Below are positions 1-9,927 of a stretch of DNA of 64,000 nucleotides, one piece after another. Both the position numbers and the translations under genes were made by a program. Under the pieces are notes generated by a model. It was not told the origin of the DNA. It searched no databases and worked only from the letters and a program-made list of their open reading frames with translations. Source of the stretch: an uncultured Prevotella sp. (GTDB lineage Bacteria > Bacteroidota > Bacteroidia > Bacteroidales > Bacteroidaceae); assembly GCA_905236455.1 (NCBI GenBank), contig CAJOPT010000004.1:19157-83156 (forward strand), read 5' to 3'. Each line of letters starts with the position of its first letter. Within the stretch, counting starts at the first letter, position 1.

Positions 1-842
1 CTTTTGCAGGAGCTGCAATCGGAGAGTATTTCCGAGATAGAGGTTATCCTGCTTTGGTTGTGTACGATGACCTTTCAAAGCAAGCTGTCGCTTATCGCGA
101 AGTATCATTAATCCTCCGTCGCCCTTCAGGACGCGAAGCTTATCCTGGTGATGTGTTCTATTTACATTCACGTCTATTGGAGCGTGCCGCAAAGATAAAC
201 GAGCAGCAGGAAGTAGCTGAGCAGATGAATGACTTACCTGCGTGCATGAAGGGACATGTACGTGGTGGCGGCTCACTTACAGCCCTCCCAATTATTGAGA
301 CACAGGCTGGTGATGTATCTGCATATATTCCGACAAATGTAATCTCAATTACAGATGGTCAGATATATCTTGAGTCTGATCTCTTTAACCAAGGTTTCAG
401 ACCAGCAATCAATGTAGGTATTTCTGTATCACGTGTTGGAGGTTCCGCACAAATCAAGTCAATGAAAAAAGTAGCTGGTACACTTAAGATTGATCAGGCT
501 CAGTATAGGGAGTTGGAGTCTTTCTCAAAGTTCTCTAGCGACATGGATGCGGTTACCGCAATGACTCTTGACCGTGGTCGAAAGAATAATCAGCTACTTA
601 TTCAGCCACAATATAGTCCAATGCCTGTTGGTGAGCAGATTGCCATTTTATATTGTGGTGTACATGGATTAATGCATAATGTCCCAGTTGATAAAGTTCG
701 TGAGTGTCAGGATGCGTTCTTAGACAAGATGCGCAATACTTATTCAGACACAATCGCCACACTTGGCTCTGGAAAACTTTCAGAAGAAGTTACCACTACC
801 ATTGAGAAGGTGATGGAAGATATTGCAGGACAGTATAAATAA
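1..842 (+). CDS. atpA: ATP synthase F1 subunit alpha, C-terminal part (cut by window start)
   Basis: This is the C-terminal half of the nucleotide-binding alpha subunit of F1Fo ATP synthase, which alternates with beta in the catalytic hexamer. The frame is open from base 3, before the first in-window ATG at 54, so the gene begins outside the window. The first codons read [10 protein letters not shown], and [27 protein letters not shown] and the arginine-finger region [10 protein letters not shown] are textbook alpha/beta family segments. The stop codon is 8 bp before the atpG ATG, so the two are co-transcribed. About 279 residues of a protein usually near 520 are present. The identification is certain; only the 5' end is missing. 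Confidence 0.97.
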   Translation, partial: FAGAAIGEYFRDRGYPALVVYDDLSKQAVAYREVSLILRRPSGREAYPGDVFYLHSRLLERAAKINEQQEVAEQMNDLPACMKGHVRGGGSLTALPIIETQAGDVSAYIPTNVISITDGQIYLESDLFNQGFRPAINVGISVSRVGGSAQIKSMKKVAGTLKIDQAQYRELESFSKFSSDMDAVTAMTLDRGRKNNQLLIQPQYSPMPVGEQIAILYCGVHGLMHNVPVDKVRECQDAFLDKMRNTYSDTIATLGSGKLSEEVTTTIEKVMEDIAGQYK

Positions 843-850
843 AATTGCCT

Positions 851-1816
851 ATGCCAAGTTTAAAGGAAATAAAGACAAGAATCGCAAGTGTCAACTCCAC
901 TCGCAAAATCACTAGTGCAATGAAGATGGTTGCTTCAAGTAAGCTCCATCACGCACAGGTGATGATTGAGAATATGCTTCCATATGAAACGATGTTAGAA
1001 CATATCCTCAAGACTTTTCTTGCCAGTGAAGCCGACGCCACGACAGTATTCAGTCTGGAGCGTCCTGTCAAGAGGATTGCCCTTGTTGTCTATAGTTCGA
1101 ATAGTTCTTTATGTGGTGGCTTTAACGCAAACATCATAAAGATGATGACTCAGACAATAGAAGAATACAAACATCTTGGCAAAGAGAATATTATTATCTA
1201 TCCGATAGGGCGAAAGGTCGCAGAGAAAGTCAATAAGCTTGGTTTTTCCTCAGGTGGTGACTTTACGGATTTGGCAGATAAGCCTTATGTGGCAAAATGT
1301 ATTGAAATCGCACAAGAACTTGGAAAGAAATTTGTTGATGGCGAGATTGACAAGGTGGAAATGATATATCATCATTTCAAAAGTGCCGGCAGTCAGATTC
1401 TTACAAGGAAGACATTCCTTCCAATTGATATTACCGAAGAGCTAAATACTGATAAAGAACGTGATTTAACATCAAACATTGTCACTAAAAAGGCTCAGGA
1501 TTATCTAAAAAAGAATCAGCAGAAAAAAGAACGTGAGAAGGTTGACGTTAAGCCCTTAGCTGACATCTTTATAGTAGAACCTGACATGGATACAGTTCTT
1601 TCGCAACTCATTCCGAAACTAGCTCATCTAATGCTTTATACAGCCGCCCTAGACAGTAATGCCTCAGAACATGCTGCACGTATGGTTGCAATGCAGACGG
1701 CTACTGATAATGCAGATGAATTATTAAGGCAACTTAACTTGCAGTACAACAAGTCCCGTCAGCAAGCAATCACTAACGAGCTTCTTGATATTGTCGGAGG
1801 ATCTGTAAATAACTAA
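851..1816 (+). CDS. atpG: ATP synthase F1 subunit gamma
   Basis: Gamma is the rotating central stalk of F1, coupling proton flow through Fo to catalysis in the alpha/beta ring. The N-terminus MPSLKEIKTRIASVNSTRKI and the C-terminal helix (QTATDNADELL...YNKSRQQAITNEL) are diagnostic. The ORF track begins at a TTG (845); I choose the ATG at 851 because the conserved family start falls exactly there. At 321 aa it is longer than the roughly 290 aa of well-studied homologues; the extra length includes a Lys/Glu/Gln-rich stretch around residues 215-235. It follows atpA by 8 bp and ends the operon: a strong hairpin follows, and no atpD or atpC lies downstream. In Bacteroidetes those usually precede the cluster. 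Confidence 0.97.
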   Translation: MPSLKEIKTRIASVNSTRKITSAMKMVASSKLHHAQVMIENMLPYETMLEHILKTFLASEADATTVFSLERPVKRIALVVYSSNSSLCGGFNANIIKMMTQTIEEYKHLGKENIIIYPIGRKVAEKVNKLGFSSGGDFTDLADKPYVAKCIEIAQELGKKFVDGEIDKVEMIYHHFKSAGSQILTRKTFLPIDITEELNTDKERDLTSNIVTKKAQDYLKKNQQKKEREKVDVKPLADIFIVEPDMDTVLSQLIPKLAHLMLYTAALDSNASEHAARMVAMQTATDNADELLRQLNLQYNKSRQQAITNELLDIVGGSVNN

Positions 1817-1846
1817 TAGTTATTTTACGCGGACTAATCTATAAAT

Positions 1847-1888
1847 AAATTGGTGGAAAGATACTAATGTGTATCTTTCCACCAATTT
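1847..1888. terminator. Bidirectional terminator shared by atpG and the C11-like gene
   Basis: A perfect 18-bp stem (AAATTGGTGGAAAGATAC and its complement) encloses a 6-nt loop and is followed on the + strand by a T-rich tract. It ends the atp operon. The leftward protease gene runs through one arm, so its last codons and stop (1864-1866) are inside the hairpin. Confidence 0.85.
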
Positions 1889-3045
1889 GTTTGTATTTTT
1901 GCTTCAACAACCATACTATTTAAAGTGGGATCACTTATCGTTATACCACAGAAAGTATTAATCGGAAAAGTACGTTCTGTTGAGCTATAATAAACAGTAT
2001 ATATAAATGGTGTTGCGACTGCTTTGACTACAATATCGCTAAGTTTTGCTCTGACTTGTGAGCAAAGATTTTCATCAGGACACAAGTGAGATACATAGTC
2101 ATAGAAATCATAAAACACCGTCTCGTTATATCCATCAAGTTTCTGGATTTCTGATAGTTTTGAGTTATCTATAGAATAACGATTGTTGATTGTTTTCATC
2201 AACGATACAACATTTGCGGTCTCTTTACAGTTTATTGCGGAAAGTGTGCCATAAGGATATTCATATTCTTGGTAAAAAGTCAGAAACTCATCACAGATCT
2301 TCTGGTAGTCTGGATTCTCTGACGACAGGTATTTCCAAACTTTGTTATATGGCAACCCAACACTCATGATTTCAGATGTTGAAGCTATAAGATAGTCTGA
2401 TACATAACGCAAATCATAAGCTGTCTCAATATTTGCCATATAACAATCATCAAAACAGATATAATCCAGGGTTTGAATATCAGATTTTCTGATGCCCTCT
2501 GCCAATTCTGTAATATTTGCCTGTGTACCTCTAGTCGAACCACCATAGGCTCTTTTGGGGGCAGAAACTTTTGTTCCTTCTTGTGGGGTAATACCCTTAG
2601 GAAGCCATCCTGAGCCATGAGCACCAATAATCATGGAGTAATTTGGGGTAGGGGAGGCTGAATAAGCATCGTTAAGTACGGTTTTTATACCGTCTTCTGT
2701 TACCACCGACTGTCTGTAATATTTCTTTAACGTGTCACGAACACAACTGCCATTAACATATTTCACTTCAAACATTGTCGCATTATTATAAGTTGAAGCA
2801 ATGTAAACCAATAAGCGAGTTGTCCCTAACCCTCCTTGTTCCTTTATTGCATTCTCCACACTTTGAACATTTTGCTCAAGTCTCCTTGTAAGACTTCCAG
2901 ATGTACTTTGATCCGTACCTGTCCATGGGAGATACATTAGTACTGTATTAGTCGTATAGACCTTTTCTGGTTCTGGTTCATCACTATTCCTACATCCTGT
3001 AAAAACAGTTAACAACAGCGTTATGACCAATAACGGATTTCTCAT
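1864..3045 (-). CDS. Clostripain-like (C11 family) cysteine peptidase lipoprotein
   Basis: Predicted lipoprotein: a hydrophobic N-terminus ends in a lipobox (VFTGC), and the acidic run right after the cysteine (CRNSDEPEPE) resembles the export signal that takes Bacteroidetes lipoproteins to the cell surface. The mature part matches the clostripain/C11 fold: the His motif GAHGSGW lies near residue 143 and the Cys motif FDDCYMAN near 200, in the order seen in C11 peptidases, which cut after basic residues. At 393 aa the length fits this group. It starts 10 bp after valS and is probably read through from it. The last codons lie in the terminator stem shared with atpG. The family call is good; substrate and surface location are inference. 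Confidence 0.82.
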   Translation of the reverse strand: MRNPLLVITLLLTVFTGCRNSDEPEPEKVYTTNTVLMYLPWTGTDQSTSGSLTRRLEQNVQSVENAIKEQGGLGTTRLLVYIASTYNNATMFEVKYVNGSCVRDTLKKYYRQSVVTEDGIKTVLNDAYSASPTPNYSMIIGAHGSGWLPKGITPQEGTKVSAPKRAYGGSTRGTQANITELAEGIRKSDIQTLDYICFDDCYMANIETAYDLRYVSDYLIASTSEIMSVGLPYNKVWKYLSSENPDYQKICDEFLTFYQEYEYPYGTLSAINCKETANVVSLMKTINNRYSIDNSKLSEIQKLDGYNETVFYDFYDYVSHLCPDENLCSQVRAKLSDIVVKAVATPFIYTVYYSSTERTFPINTFCGITISDPTLNSMVVEAKIQTNWWKDTH

Positions 3046-3055
3046 ACAAATAACT

Positions 3056-5821
3056 CTATACCTTCAATTTCTTAAGTTCACTTATCGTTTCTTTTAATGA
3101 AGAAATCTTTTCAAGAGAGTCATGCTCCTTTTTGCGCTCCATCTCAACAACAGCTTCTGGAGCATTAGCAACAAAACGTTCATTAGATAACTTCTTACGT
3201 ACCCCGATAAGAAAACCTTCAAGGTGTTTCAATTGAGCCTCAGCTTTTATGAGCTCTGACTCAATATCAATCATGTCACCAAGGGGAACCGCATATTCGC
3301 TTGTATCTACCATAAAGGCAGATGCATCGCTTGTTTTCTCTGCAACAACTGCTATATCAGTCAGATTAGCCATCTTACTAATCACAGCATCATAGGCTTT
3401 ATAATGATTCTCACCTATGACTTGCAATTTAAGTGATTCTTTCGGTGCAATATTCTTTTGACTTCTTACCATGCGGACTCCGCTAACTATCTGCTTCATA
3501 TGATCAATGTCAGCGATAAGCTTTCTGTCGTCCATCGACGATGTTGCCATCTCAAGTTTCTCACACATGATACTCTCTCCTGCTTTGCGCTCATATAAAG
3601 CTTGCCATAACTCCTCAGTAATGAAAGGCATGAATGGATGCAGCATCTTCAGCAATATATCAAAATATCGCAAAGTATCATCATAAGTCTTCTTGTCGAT
3701 AGGCTGGGGCTTGCCATCAATATAGGCAGGTTTAACCATTTCGAGATACCAACTGGAGAATTCGTCCCAGAACAACTTATAGACTACCATCAATGCCTCA
3801 GAGATACGATATTTAGAGAAAAGATCTTGCAACTCTTCATTTGCCTGTTTCAGTTTTGCCTCAAACCAAACCGTGGCTGTTTTACATGCCTCTGGTTGCG
3901 CATTGTCTGCAACTGTCCAACCTTTTACAAGACGGAATGCATTCCATATTTTATTGTTAAAGTTACGTCCTTGTTCACAAAGATTTTCATCAAACAGTAT
4001 ATCGTTTCCCGCAGGAGCTGAAAGCATCATGCCCATACGCACACCGTCAGCACCAAACTTATCTATCAACTCAATAGGGTCTGGAGAATTACCGAGGGAC
4101 TTAGACATCTTTCTCCCCAGTTTATCACGTACAATACCTGTAAAATAAACATTCTTAAACGGAATCTTACCGGTATACTCTTCGCCTGCCATAATCATTC
4201 GGGCTACCCAGAAGAAAATAATATCTGGTCCTGTCACGAGGTCAGAAGTCGGATAATAATAGCTAATTTCCTCATTGTCTGGATTATTTATGCCATCAAA
4301 CAGTGAAATTGGCCATAGCCACGACGAGAACCAAGTGTCTAAAGCATCTTCTTCCTGATGAAGATCAGATATTTGCAGGGATTCATTTCCACTAGCCTTG
4401 CGAGCTAACTCCAAAGCCTTTTCTGGAGTCTCAGCTACTACAAACTTCTCTTCAGCACATTTGGTACCTACAATTGCGTTATCTTTTACAACCTGCGAAT
4501 CATCTGAATAATAATATGCCGGAATGCGATGTCCCCACCACAACTGTCGTGATATACACCAATCCTGAATGTTTTCCAGCCAGTTCTTGTATGTATTTAC
4601 ATACTTTTGTGGATAGAACTTCATTTCTCCATTAAGCACTGGAGGAAGTGCTATATCTGCAAAGTGTTGCATCTTTAGGAACCACTGTAGTGAGAGACGC
4701 GGCTCAATGGCTGTGTCTGGGTTACGCTCAGAATAGCCAACCTTGTTGGTATAATTTTCAATGCGCTCCATAAGCCCAGCTTCTTGCAAGTCCTTAGCTA
4801 TCTGCTTGCGACAGTCGAAACGATCCATGCCAACATATAGGGTACTTTGATCAGAAATAGTACCATCCGCATTAAATATATCTATAGTTTCCAGGTTGTG
4901 AGTCTTTCCTAACATATAATCATTAGTGTCATGTGCAGGAGTAACTTTAAGGCAACCTGTACCAAATTCTATATCTACATAACGATCTTCTATAACAGGT
5001 ATTACACGTCCTACCAGCGGAACAATTACTTTGCGTCCCTTTAGCCATTGATTCTTAGGATCCTTTGGATTAATACACATGGCAGTATCACCCATAATTG
5101 TCTCAGGACGCGTAGTGGCAACTACGGCATAGTAGCCATGATCGTCTTTGTGAATTACATTACCAGCTTGCTCCAGTTCTACTTGATTCTCCAACTGATT
5201 CAAATTATCCACATAATATTTTAGGTGATACAGATGACTTTGTTCTTCACGATAAATGACTTCCTCGGTAGAGAGAGCTGTCAGTGCCTTTGGGTCCCAG
5301 TTCACCATACGAAGTCCACGGTATATGAGACCTTTATTATACAAATCAACAAATACTTTGATAACGCTTTTTGAACGTGTCTCATCCATTGTAAATGCTG
5401 TGCGATCCCAGTCACAACTTGCTCCTAAACGCCGCAATTGCTTCAAAATGATACCTCCATGCTCATGAGTCCAGTCCCACGCATGTTCCAAAAACTGTTC
5501 ACGAGTTAAGTCATGTTTCTTAATACCCTCACCAGCAAGCTTCTTCACAACTTTTGCCTCTGTTGCTATCGAAGCATGGTCTGTGCCAGGCACCCAACAT
5601 GCATTCTTTCCATCCATTCGAGCGCGGCGCACAAGGATGTCCTGAATCGTATTATTTAACATGTGTCCCATATGGAGCACACCCGTTACATTAGGTGGGG
5701 GTATAACTATAGTATAAGGTTCACGTCCATCGGGTTTACTACTAAAAAGTTTGTTGTCCAACCAATATTGGTACCATTTAGATTCCACTTGTTGTGGATC
5801 ATACTTAGTCGCTAATTCCAT
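3056..5821 (-). CDS. valS: Valine-tRNA ligase
   Basis: Class I aminoacyl-tRNA synthetase that charges tRNA-Val and edits misactivated threonine. The HIGH-type motif appears in [14 protein letters not shown] (about residues 41-54) and the KMSKS loop in [10 protein letters not shown] (about 570). Between them lies the CP1 editing domain ([12 protein letters not shown]). The C-terminal 60 residues form the coiled-coil arm typical of ValRS ([20 protein letters not shown]). At 921 aa it is near normal bacterial length. It has its own promoter with both -7 and -33 boxes just upstream of the ATG and leads into the clostripain-like gene. Confidence 0.97.
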   Translation of the reverse strand: MELATKYDPQQVESKWYQYWLDNKLFSSKPDGREPYTIVIPPPNVTGVLHMGHMLNNTIQDILVRRARMDGKNACWVPGTDHASIATEAKVVKKLAGEGIKKHDLTREQFLEHAWDWTHEHGGIILKQLRRLGASCDWDRTAFTMDETRSKSVIKVFVDLYNKGLIYRGLRMVNWDPKALTALSTEEVIYREEQSHLYHLKYYVDNLNQLENQVELEQAGNVIHKDDHGYYAVVATTRPETIMGDTAMCINPKDPKNQWLKGRKVIVPLVGRVIPVIEDRYVDIEFGTGCLKVTPAHDTNDYMLGKTHNLETIDIFNADGTISDQSTLYVGMDRFDCRKQIAKDLQEAGLMERIENYTNKVGYSERNPDTAIEPRLSLQWFLKMQHFADIALPPVLNGEMKFYPQKYVNTYKNWLENIQDWCISRQLWWGHRIPAYYYSDDSQVVKDNAIVGTKCAEEKFVVAETPEKALELARKASGNESLQISDLHQEEDALDTWFSSWLWPISLFDGINNPDNEEISYYYPTSDLVTGPDIIFFWVARMIMAGEEYTGKIPFKNVYFTGIVRDKLGRKMSKSLGNSPDPIELIDKFGADGVRMGMMLSAPAGNDILFDENLCEQGRNFNNKIWNAFRLVKGWTVADNAQPEACKTATVWFEAKLKQANEELQDLFSKYRISEALMVVYKLFWDEFSSWYLEMVKPAYIDGKPQPIDKKTYDDTLRYFDILLKMLHPFMPFITEELWQALYERKAGESIMCEKLEMATSSMDDRKLIADIDHMKQIVSGVRMVRSQKNIAPKESLKLQVIGENHYKAYDAVISKMANLTDIAVVAEKTSDASAFMVDTSEYAVPLGDMIDIESELIKAEAQLKHLEGFLIGVRKKLSNERFVANAPEAVVEMERKKEHDSLEKISSLKETISELKKLKV

Positions 5822-5861
5822 TATATTATATTTCTTATTATATTTTCATTTATTAAAACTG

Positions 5862-5892
5862 CAAAGTTACACAAAATTGCGTGCAGAACAAA
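5862..5892 (-). promoter_or_regulatory. Promoter of valS
   Basis: On the minus strand TAACTTTG (5862-5869) matches the Bacteroidetes -7 consensus TAnnTTTG, and a TTTG (5889-5892) lies 19 bp upstream as the -33 box. Predicted transcription start about 30-35 nt before the valS ATG. Confidence 0.75.
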
Positions 5893-5984
5893 AAAATAAT
5901 TTATTTTTTACGCTTAGATCACCTCAAAACTGTTCTAAATCAGTTCCTTTCATCCGGGAAAGGATATAAAATAACCTAAGAATT

Positions 5985-7787
5985 CTATGAATTAAACTCA
6001 CTTAGTTCTAACCACCGCATAACTTTTATATCCAATTCCTCTTTTAATTTGGGGAGACGTATACTATTTGTTGTAAGTTCATCTACAGAAAGTGTACCAC
6101 TACATAGTAAATCTTCAATTTGTTTCTGTTCTTCTTCTAAAAGGTTTATATCATTTTCCAATTGCTCATATTCACGTTTTTCCTTATATGTCATTTTCCT
6201 CTTTGAAGGCTGAGTGACAGAAGTAGAGCTTGGTATTGGGGCTATATTATGCTTCTTCTTTATATTCTCTTTATCTGTTTTCTGTTCCTCTTTTGTTTTA
6301 AGACTATTCCAAGTGCGGTATTGCGTATAATTCCCAGGAAAATCTTTAATTTTACCATGTCCCTTAAAGACTAATAAGTGATCTACTATTTTATCCATAA
6401 AATACCGGTCATGGCTTACTACAATAACACATCCTGGAAAGTCTTGCAAATATTCCTCTAAGATTTGTAGAGTCTGTATGTCCAAATCGTTTGTTGGCTC
6501 GTCGAGTACGAGAAAATTAGGATTCCGTAACAATACTGAACATAAGTGAAGTTTACGTTTTTCTCCTCCGCTAAGCTTATAAACGTAATTATTTTGTTGT
6601 TCTTGGGTAAATAGGAAATGTTGTAGAAATTGTGAAGCGGAAACATGTTTGCCTCCACCGATGTCGATATATTCAGCAATATCCTTTATGATATCAATAA
6701 CTTTCTGATCATCTCGGAATTGAATACCTTCTTGTGAGAAATACCCAAAACGTACAGTCTCGCCAATATCAAATTTTCCTTTGTCGAGGGGTTCGATTCC
6801 TAACAATAGCTTAATAAAGGTTGATTTACCTGTACCGTTACTACCGACAATGCCCATTTTCTCAAAACGAGAAAAATTATAGTAGAAATCGTCTAATATG
6901 ACATTATCGCCAAAAGCCTTACTAACATACTGACATTCAAATATTTTAGAGCCAATATAAACATTACGCGACTTCAAGCGCATCTGACGTTCTTCCATTC
7001 GTTGCTTTGCTATTCTCTCCAGATCATAGAATGCCTCCTCCCGATATCGGGCTTTATGTCCCCTTGCCTGTGGCATTCTGCGCATCCATTCAAGTTCTGA
7101 CCTGTAAAGATTGTTTGCCCTGGCAATCTCTGCACGCTTATTATCTAAACGAGCCTGTCTTTTTTCAAGAAAATATGAGTAATTCCCACGATAAGTAAAT
7201 AATGCTTGGTCATCAAGTTCAAGAATAATGTTACAAATACGATCAAGAAAAAAGCGGTCATGTGTTACCATAAGCAATGTTTTGTTGCCACGTGTGAGAT
7301 ATCCTTCCAACCACTCAATCATTTCGATATCAAGGTGATTAGTGGGCTCATCCAAAATAAGGAAGTCTGGTTCTGTAATAAGTACATTCGCCAGTGCAAC
7401 ACGCTTTTGCTGTCCTCCTGACAATTGTCCCATTTCCTGTGTCAGGTCATTGATTTTCAGCTGAGTAAGAATCTGTTTAGCTTTAAGTACCCGTTCCTCA
7501 TCGCCTTTATGATTAAAGCATGCGTCCAGAACACTATCAGAAGGATTGAATACGGGAGTCTGTTCAAGAAATGATATCCGTAAATTGTTTCGATATACAA
7601 TTTTACCAGAATCGTAACCTTCCATACCCATAAGAATGGATAGTAGCGTGGATTTCCCAGTCCCATTACGCGCTATAAGTCCAACTTTTTGTCCTTCAGA
7701 TATGGAAAAGGATATGTTGTTGAACAACACTTGCGCTCCAAATGTCTTTGTAAGATTTTGGACATCGAGATATGGAATGTTTGGCAT
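5985..7787 (-). CDS. ABC-F family ATPase (Uup-like)
   Basis: Soluble tandem ABC ATPase of the ABC-F group, whose members act on ribosomes rather than in membranes. It has two nucleotide-binding domains: Walker A motifs GLIARNGTGKST and GIVGSNGTGKST, and signature motifs LSGGQQKRVALA and LSGGEKRKLHL. The linker between them is charged and helical. A C-terminal helical extension (KRKMTYKEKREYEQLE...) resembles the coiled coil of Uup. There are no membrane segments. The track start (7832) adds 15 residues; I prefer the internal ATG at 7787 (MPNIPYLDVQNL), where homology-like sequence begins, though the longer start is possible. It sits 4 bp (or 48 bp) after engB and is likely in its operon. Confidence 0.92.
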   Translation of the reverse strand: MPNIPYLDVQNLTKTFGAQVLFNNISFSISEGQKVGLIARNGTGKSTLLSILMGMEGYDSGKIVYRNNLRISFLEQTPVFNPSDSVLDACFNHKGDEERVLKAKQILTQLKINDLTQEMGQLSGGQQKRVALANVLITEPDFLILDEPTNHLDIEMIEWLEGYLTRGNKTLLMVTHDRFFLDRICNIILELDDQALFTYRGNYSYFLEKRQARLDNKRAEIARANNLYRSELEWMRRMPQARGHKARYREEAFYDLERIAKQRMEERQMRLKSRNVYIGSKIFECQYVSKAFGDNVILDDFYYNFSRFEKMGIVGSNGTGKSTFIKLLLGIEPLDKGKFDIGETVRFGYFSQEGIQFRDDQKVIDIIKDIAEYIDIGGGKHVSASQFLQHFLFTQEQQNNYVYKLSGGEKRKLHLCSVLLRNPNFLVLDEPTNDLDIQTLQILEEYLQDFPGCVIVVSHDRYFMDKIVDHLLVFKGHGKIKDFPGNYTQYRTWNSLKTKEEQKTDKENIKKKHNIAPIPSSTSVTQPSKRKMTYKEKREYEQLENDINLLEEEQKQIEDLLCSGTLSVDELTTNSIRLPKLKEELDIKVMRWLELSEFNS

Positions 7788-7835
7788 TGGGATTCGTTTC
7801 TGACTAAATGAAAATGATGAATAAAAATTCATCCC

Positions 7836-8429
7836 TCATTTTCCATTACATGATTCAATATATTCTAGTAATTCTTGACGTCCTAACTTACTCTCAGAGC
7901 TCGTAATAAAATACGGAGGCAGTTCTTCCCATCGATCCATCATAGCATTAAGCCATTTCTCCACATTTATTTTAATTTTCTGGGAAGATAACTTGTCAGC
8001 TTTTGTAAAAACAATGGAAAATGGTATACGGCTTTCACCAAGCCAATCAATAAACTCACGATCTATTTTCTGTTGTTCATGACGGATGTCAATTAGAACA
8101 AAGACATTTATTAATTGTGATCTCATCAATAGATACTGTGAAATCATCTGCTCAAGCTTATTCTGTATACTTTTTGACTGCTTGGCATAGCCATATCCTG
8201 GTAGATCAACTAAATACCATTCGTTATTGATGATAAAATGATTAATAAGGAGGGTCTTGCCAGGAGTTGATGAGGTCTTGGCAAGACCCTTTTTATTACA
8301 AAGCATATTAATCAAACTCGACTTACCTACATTTGAGCGTCCAATGAAAGCAAACTCCGGTTTATTATCTTTCGGACACTTCGATAATGTGGGGGAAGAG
8401 AGTGAAAAAAAAGCCGTTTTTATTTCCAT
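7836..8429 (-). CDS. engB: Ribosome biogenesis GTPase EngB/YihA
   Basis: Small essential GTPase needed for assembly of the large ribosomal subunit. All G motifs are visible: G1 [11 protein letters not shown] (about 31-41), the switch region with TPGKT, G3 DLPGYGYA followed by the family-specific AKQSKS, and G4 TKAD. At 197 aa it is the usual length. It lies between glyA (28 bp upstream) and the ABC-F gene (immediately downstream), all leftward, so co-transcription is likely. Its pairing with an ABC-F ATPase suits a ribosome-related role, but this is only context. Confidence 0.95.
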   Translation of the reverse strand: MEIKTAFFSLSSPTLSKCPKDNKPEFAFIGRSNVGKSSLINMLCNKKGLAKTSSTPGKTLLINHFIINNEWYLVDLPGYGYAKQSKSIQNKLEQMISQYLLMRSQLINVFVLIDIRHEQQKIDREFIDWLGESRIPFSIVFTKADKLSSQKIKINVEKWLNAMMDRWEELPPYFITSSESKLGRQELLEYIESCNGK

Positions 8430-8457
8430 TTATTTTTATTTTGATCATAAATCACAA

Positions 8458-9738
8458 TCACCATGCAAAAAGTGGATAATCCTTCATCGTAAGATTAACC
8501 TTCTCTCTGACACTGCTGATAACCTTATCATCTTCTGGAGAGTTCAACACTTGCTCTATAAGCTCTGCAATAAGGATCATCATATCTTCCTTGGCACCAC
8601 GCGTGGTAATGGCTGCTGTTCCCAAGCGTATACCTGATGTCTGGAATGCAGAACGACTGTCAAAAGGAACCATATTTTTATTTGCTGTAATATCAGCGGC
8701 AACAAGAGCATTTTCCGCTATTTTTCCAGTTAGGTTCGGGTATTTTGACCGTAAGTCCACAAGCATTGAGTGATTATCAGTTCCGCCACTGACAATGTCA
8801 AAGCCACGTCTGATAAGCTCGTTAGCTAGTACAGATGCATTCTTCTTTACCTGTTGCGCATATTCTTTCCATGCAGGAGAAAGATTCTCTTTAAATCCTA
8901 CAGCCTTGGCTGCAATGACATGCTCAAGTGGACCGCCTTGCTGTCCTGGGAACACAGCTGAGTTTATTAAGGAACTCATCTTGCGAACTTCGCCTTTCTT
9001 TGTGGTTAATCCCCATGGATTATCAAAATCTTTTCCTAAAAGGATAATACCACCACGTGGACCACGTAGTGTTTTGTGTGTGGTTGATGTTACAATATGA
9101 GCATACTTCAAAGGATTATCAAGTAAGCCTGCGGCAATGAGTCCTGCCGGGTGTGCCATATCTATCATCAAAAGAGCACCAACCTCATCTGCTATTTTTC
9201 TCATTCGAGCATAATCCCACTCACGACTATATGCAGAACCGCCACCTATTATAAGTTTCGGTTTATATTGGTGGGCAAGATTCTCCATCTCATCATAATC
9301 AACACGTCCTGTTTCTTTATTAAGATTGTATCCAACAGGCTTGTAAAGAATACCAGATGTATTAACGAGTGAGCCGTGAGACAGATGACCGCCATGGTCA
9401 AGATTTAATCCCATAAACACATCACCTGGCTTAAGTACCGTTAACAGGACGGCAGCATTTGCCTGTGCTCCTGAATGTGGTTGGACATTGGCGTATTCAG
9501 CTCCAAAGAGCTTGCATACGCGGTCTATGGCTAACTGCTCTACTTGGTCTACGACCTGGCAACCACCATAATAGCGATGCCCAGGATAACCCTCCGCATA
9601 CTTATTTGTCAAGTATGAGCCCATAGCCTCCATAACCTGGTCACTAACAAAATTCTCACTGGCGATAAGCTCAATACCTTTTAATTGCCGCTGATGCTCT
9701 CGCTCAATTAAGTCGAAAATTTGCTGATCTCTTTCCAT
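8458..9738 (-). CDS. glyA: Serine hydroxymethyltransferase
   Basis: PLP enzyme that interconverts serine and glycine and supplies one-carbon units to tetrahydrofolate. The PLP lysine motif [14 protein letters not shown] lies near residue 225; [12 protein letters not shown], the N-terminal segment GHRYYGG and the [12 protein letters not shown] segment are characteristic. The ORF track begins 36 codons earlier with a Phe/Leu-rich stretch; I reject that because the -7 promoter box (9778-9785) lies inside it and the family N-terminus starts at [18 protein letters not shown] (ATG at 9738). The corrected length of 426 aa is the family norm. It heads the leftward glyA-engB-ABC-F group and is divergent from mltG. 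Confidence 0.96.
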   Translation of the reverse strand: MERDQQIFDLIEREHQRQLKGIELIASENFVSDQVMEAMGSYLTNKYAEGYPGHRYYGGCQVVDQVEQLAIDRVCKLFGAEYANVQPHSGAQANAAVLLTVLKPGDVFMGLNLDHGGHLSHGSLVNTSGILYKPVGYNLNKETGRVDYDEMENLAHQYKPKLIIGGGSAYSREWDYARMRKIADEVGALLMIDMAHPAGLIAAGLLDNPLKYAHIVTSTTHKTLRGPRGGIILLGKDFDNPWGLTTKKGEVRKMSSLINSAVFPGQQGGPLEHVIAAKAVGFKENLSPAWKEYAQQVKKNASVLANELIRRGFDIVSGGTDNHSMLVDLRSKYPNLTGKIAENALVAADITANKNMVPFDSRSAFQTSGIRLGTAAITTRGAKEDMMILIAELIEQVLNSPEDDKVISSVREKVNLTMKDYPLFAW

Positions 9739-9777
9739 TGTTATTATTTGTTTTAATGTAAAATACCTTATGGTTTG

Positions 9778-9785
9778 CAAAGATA
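9778..9785 (-). promoter_or_regulatory. -7 promoter box of glyA
   Basis: TATCTTTG on the minus strand, about 40 bp upstream of the glyA ATG. No clear TTTG -33 box is seen at the expected spacing. Confidence 0.6.
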
Positions 9786-9834
9786 CAAAAAAATCAAGGA
9801 AGAGAAAAGAAAATAAAAATAAAATGAGTTTTAT

Positions 9835-9865
9835 TTTGTATTTCACACGCTTAATTGTATCTTTG
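9835..9865 (+). promoter_or_regulatory. Promoter of mltG
   Basis: TTTG (9835-9838) and TATCTTTG (9858-9865) are spaced by 19 bp, a full match to the Bacteroidetes -33/-7 promoter. It is divergent from the glyA promoter 70 bp away. Confidence 0.78.
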
Positions 9866-9927
9866 CAAGATGTTTAAAGAATTTATAATGATATTTTAAA
9901 GACCTAAAATAAAAGATTAATAAGATT

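Noticed and set aside
5945-5964. Terminator hairpin after the ABC-F gene
   Set aside because: A 7-bp stem TCCTTTC/GAAAGGA exists, but no T run follows on the minus strand.
9739-9846. Longer N-terminus of glyA, Phe/Leu-rich like a signal peptide
   Set aside because: The promoter box lies inside it and the enzyme is cytosolic; the conserved start is at 9738.
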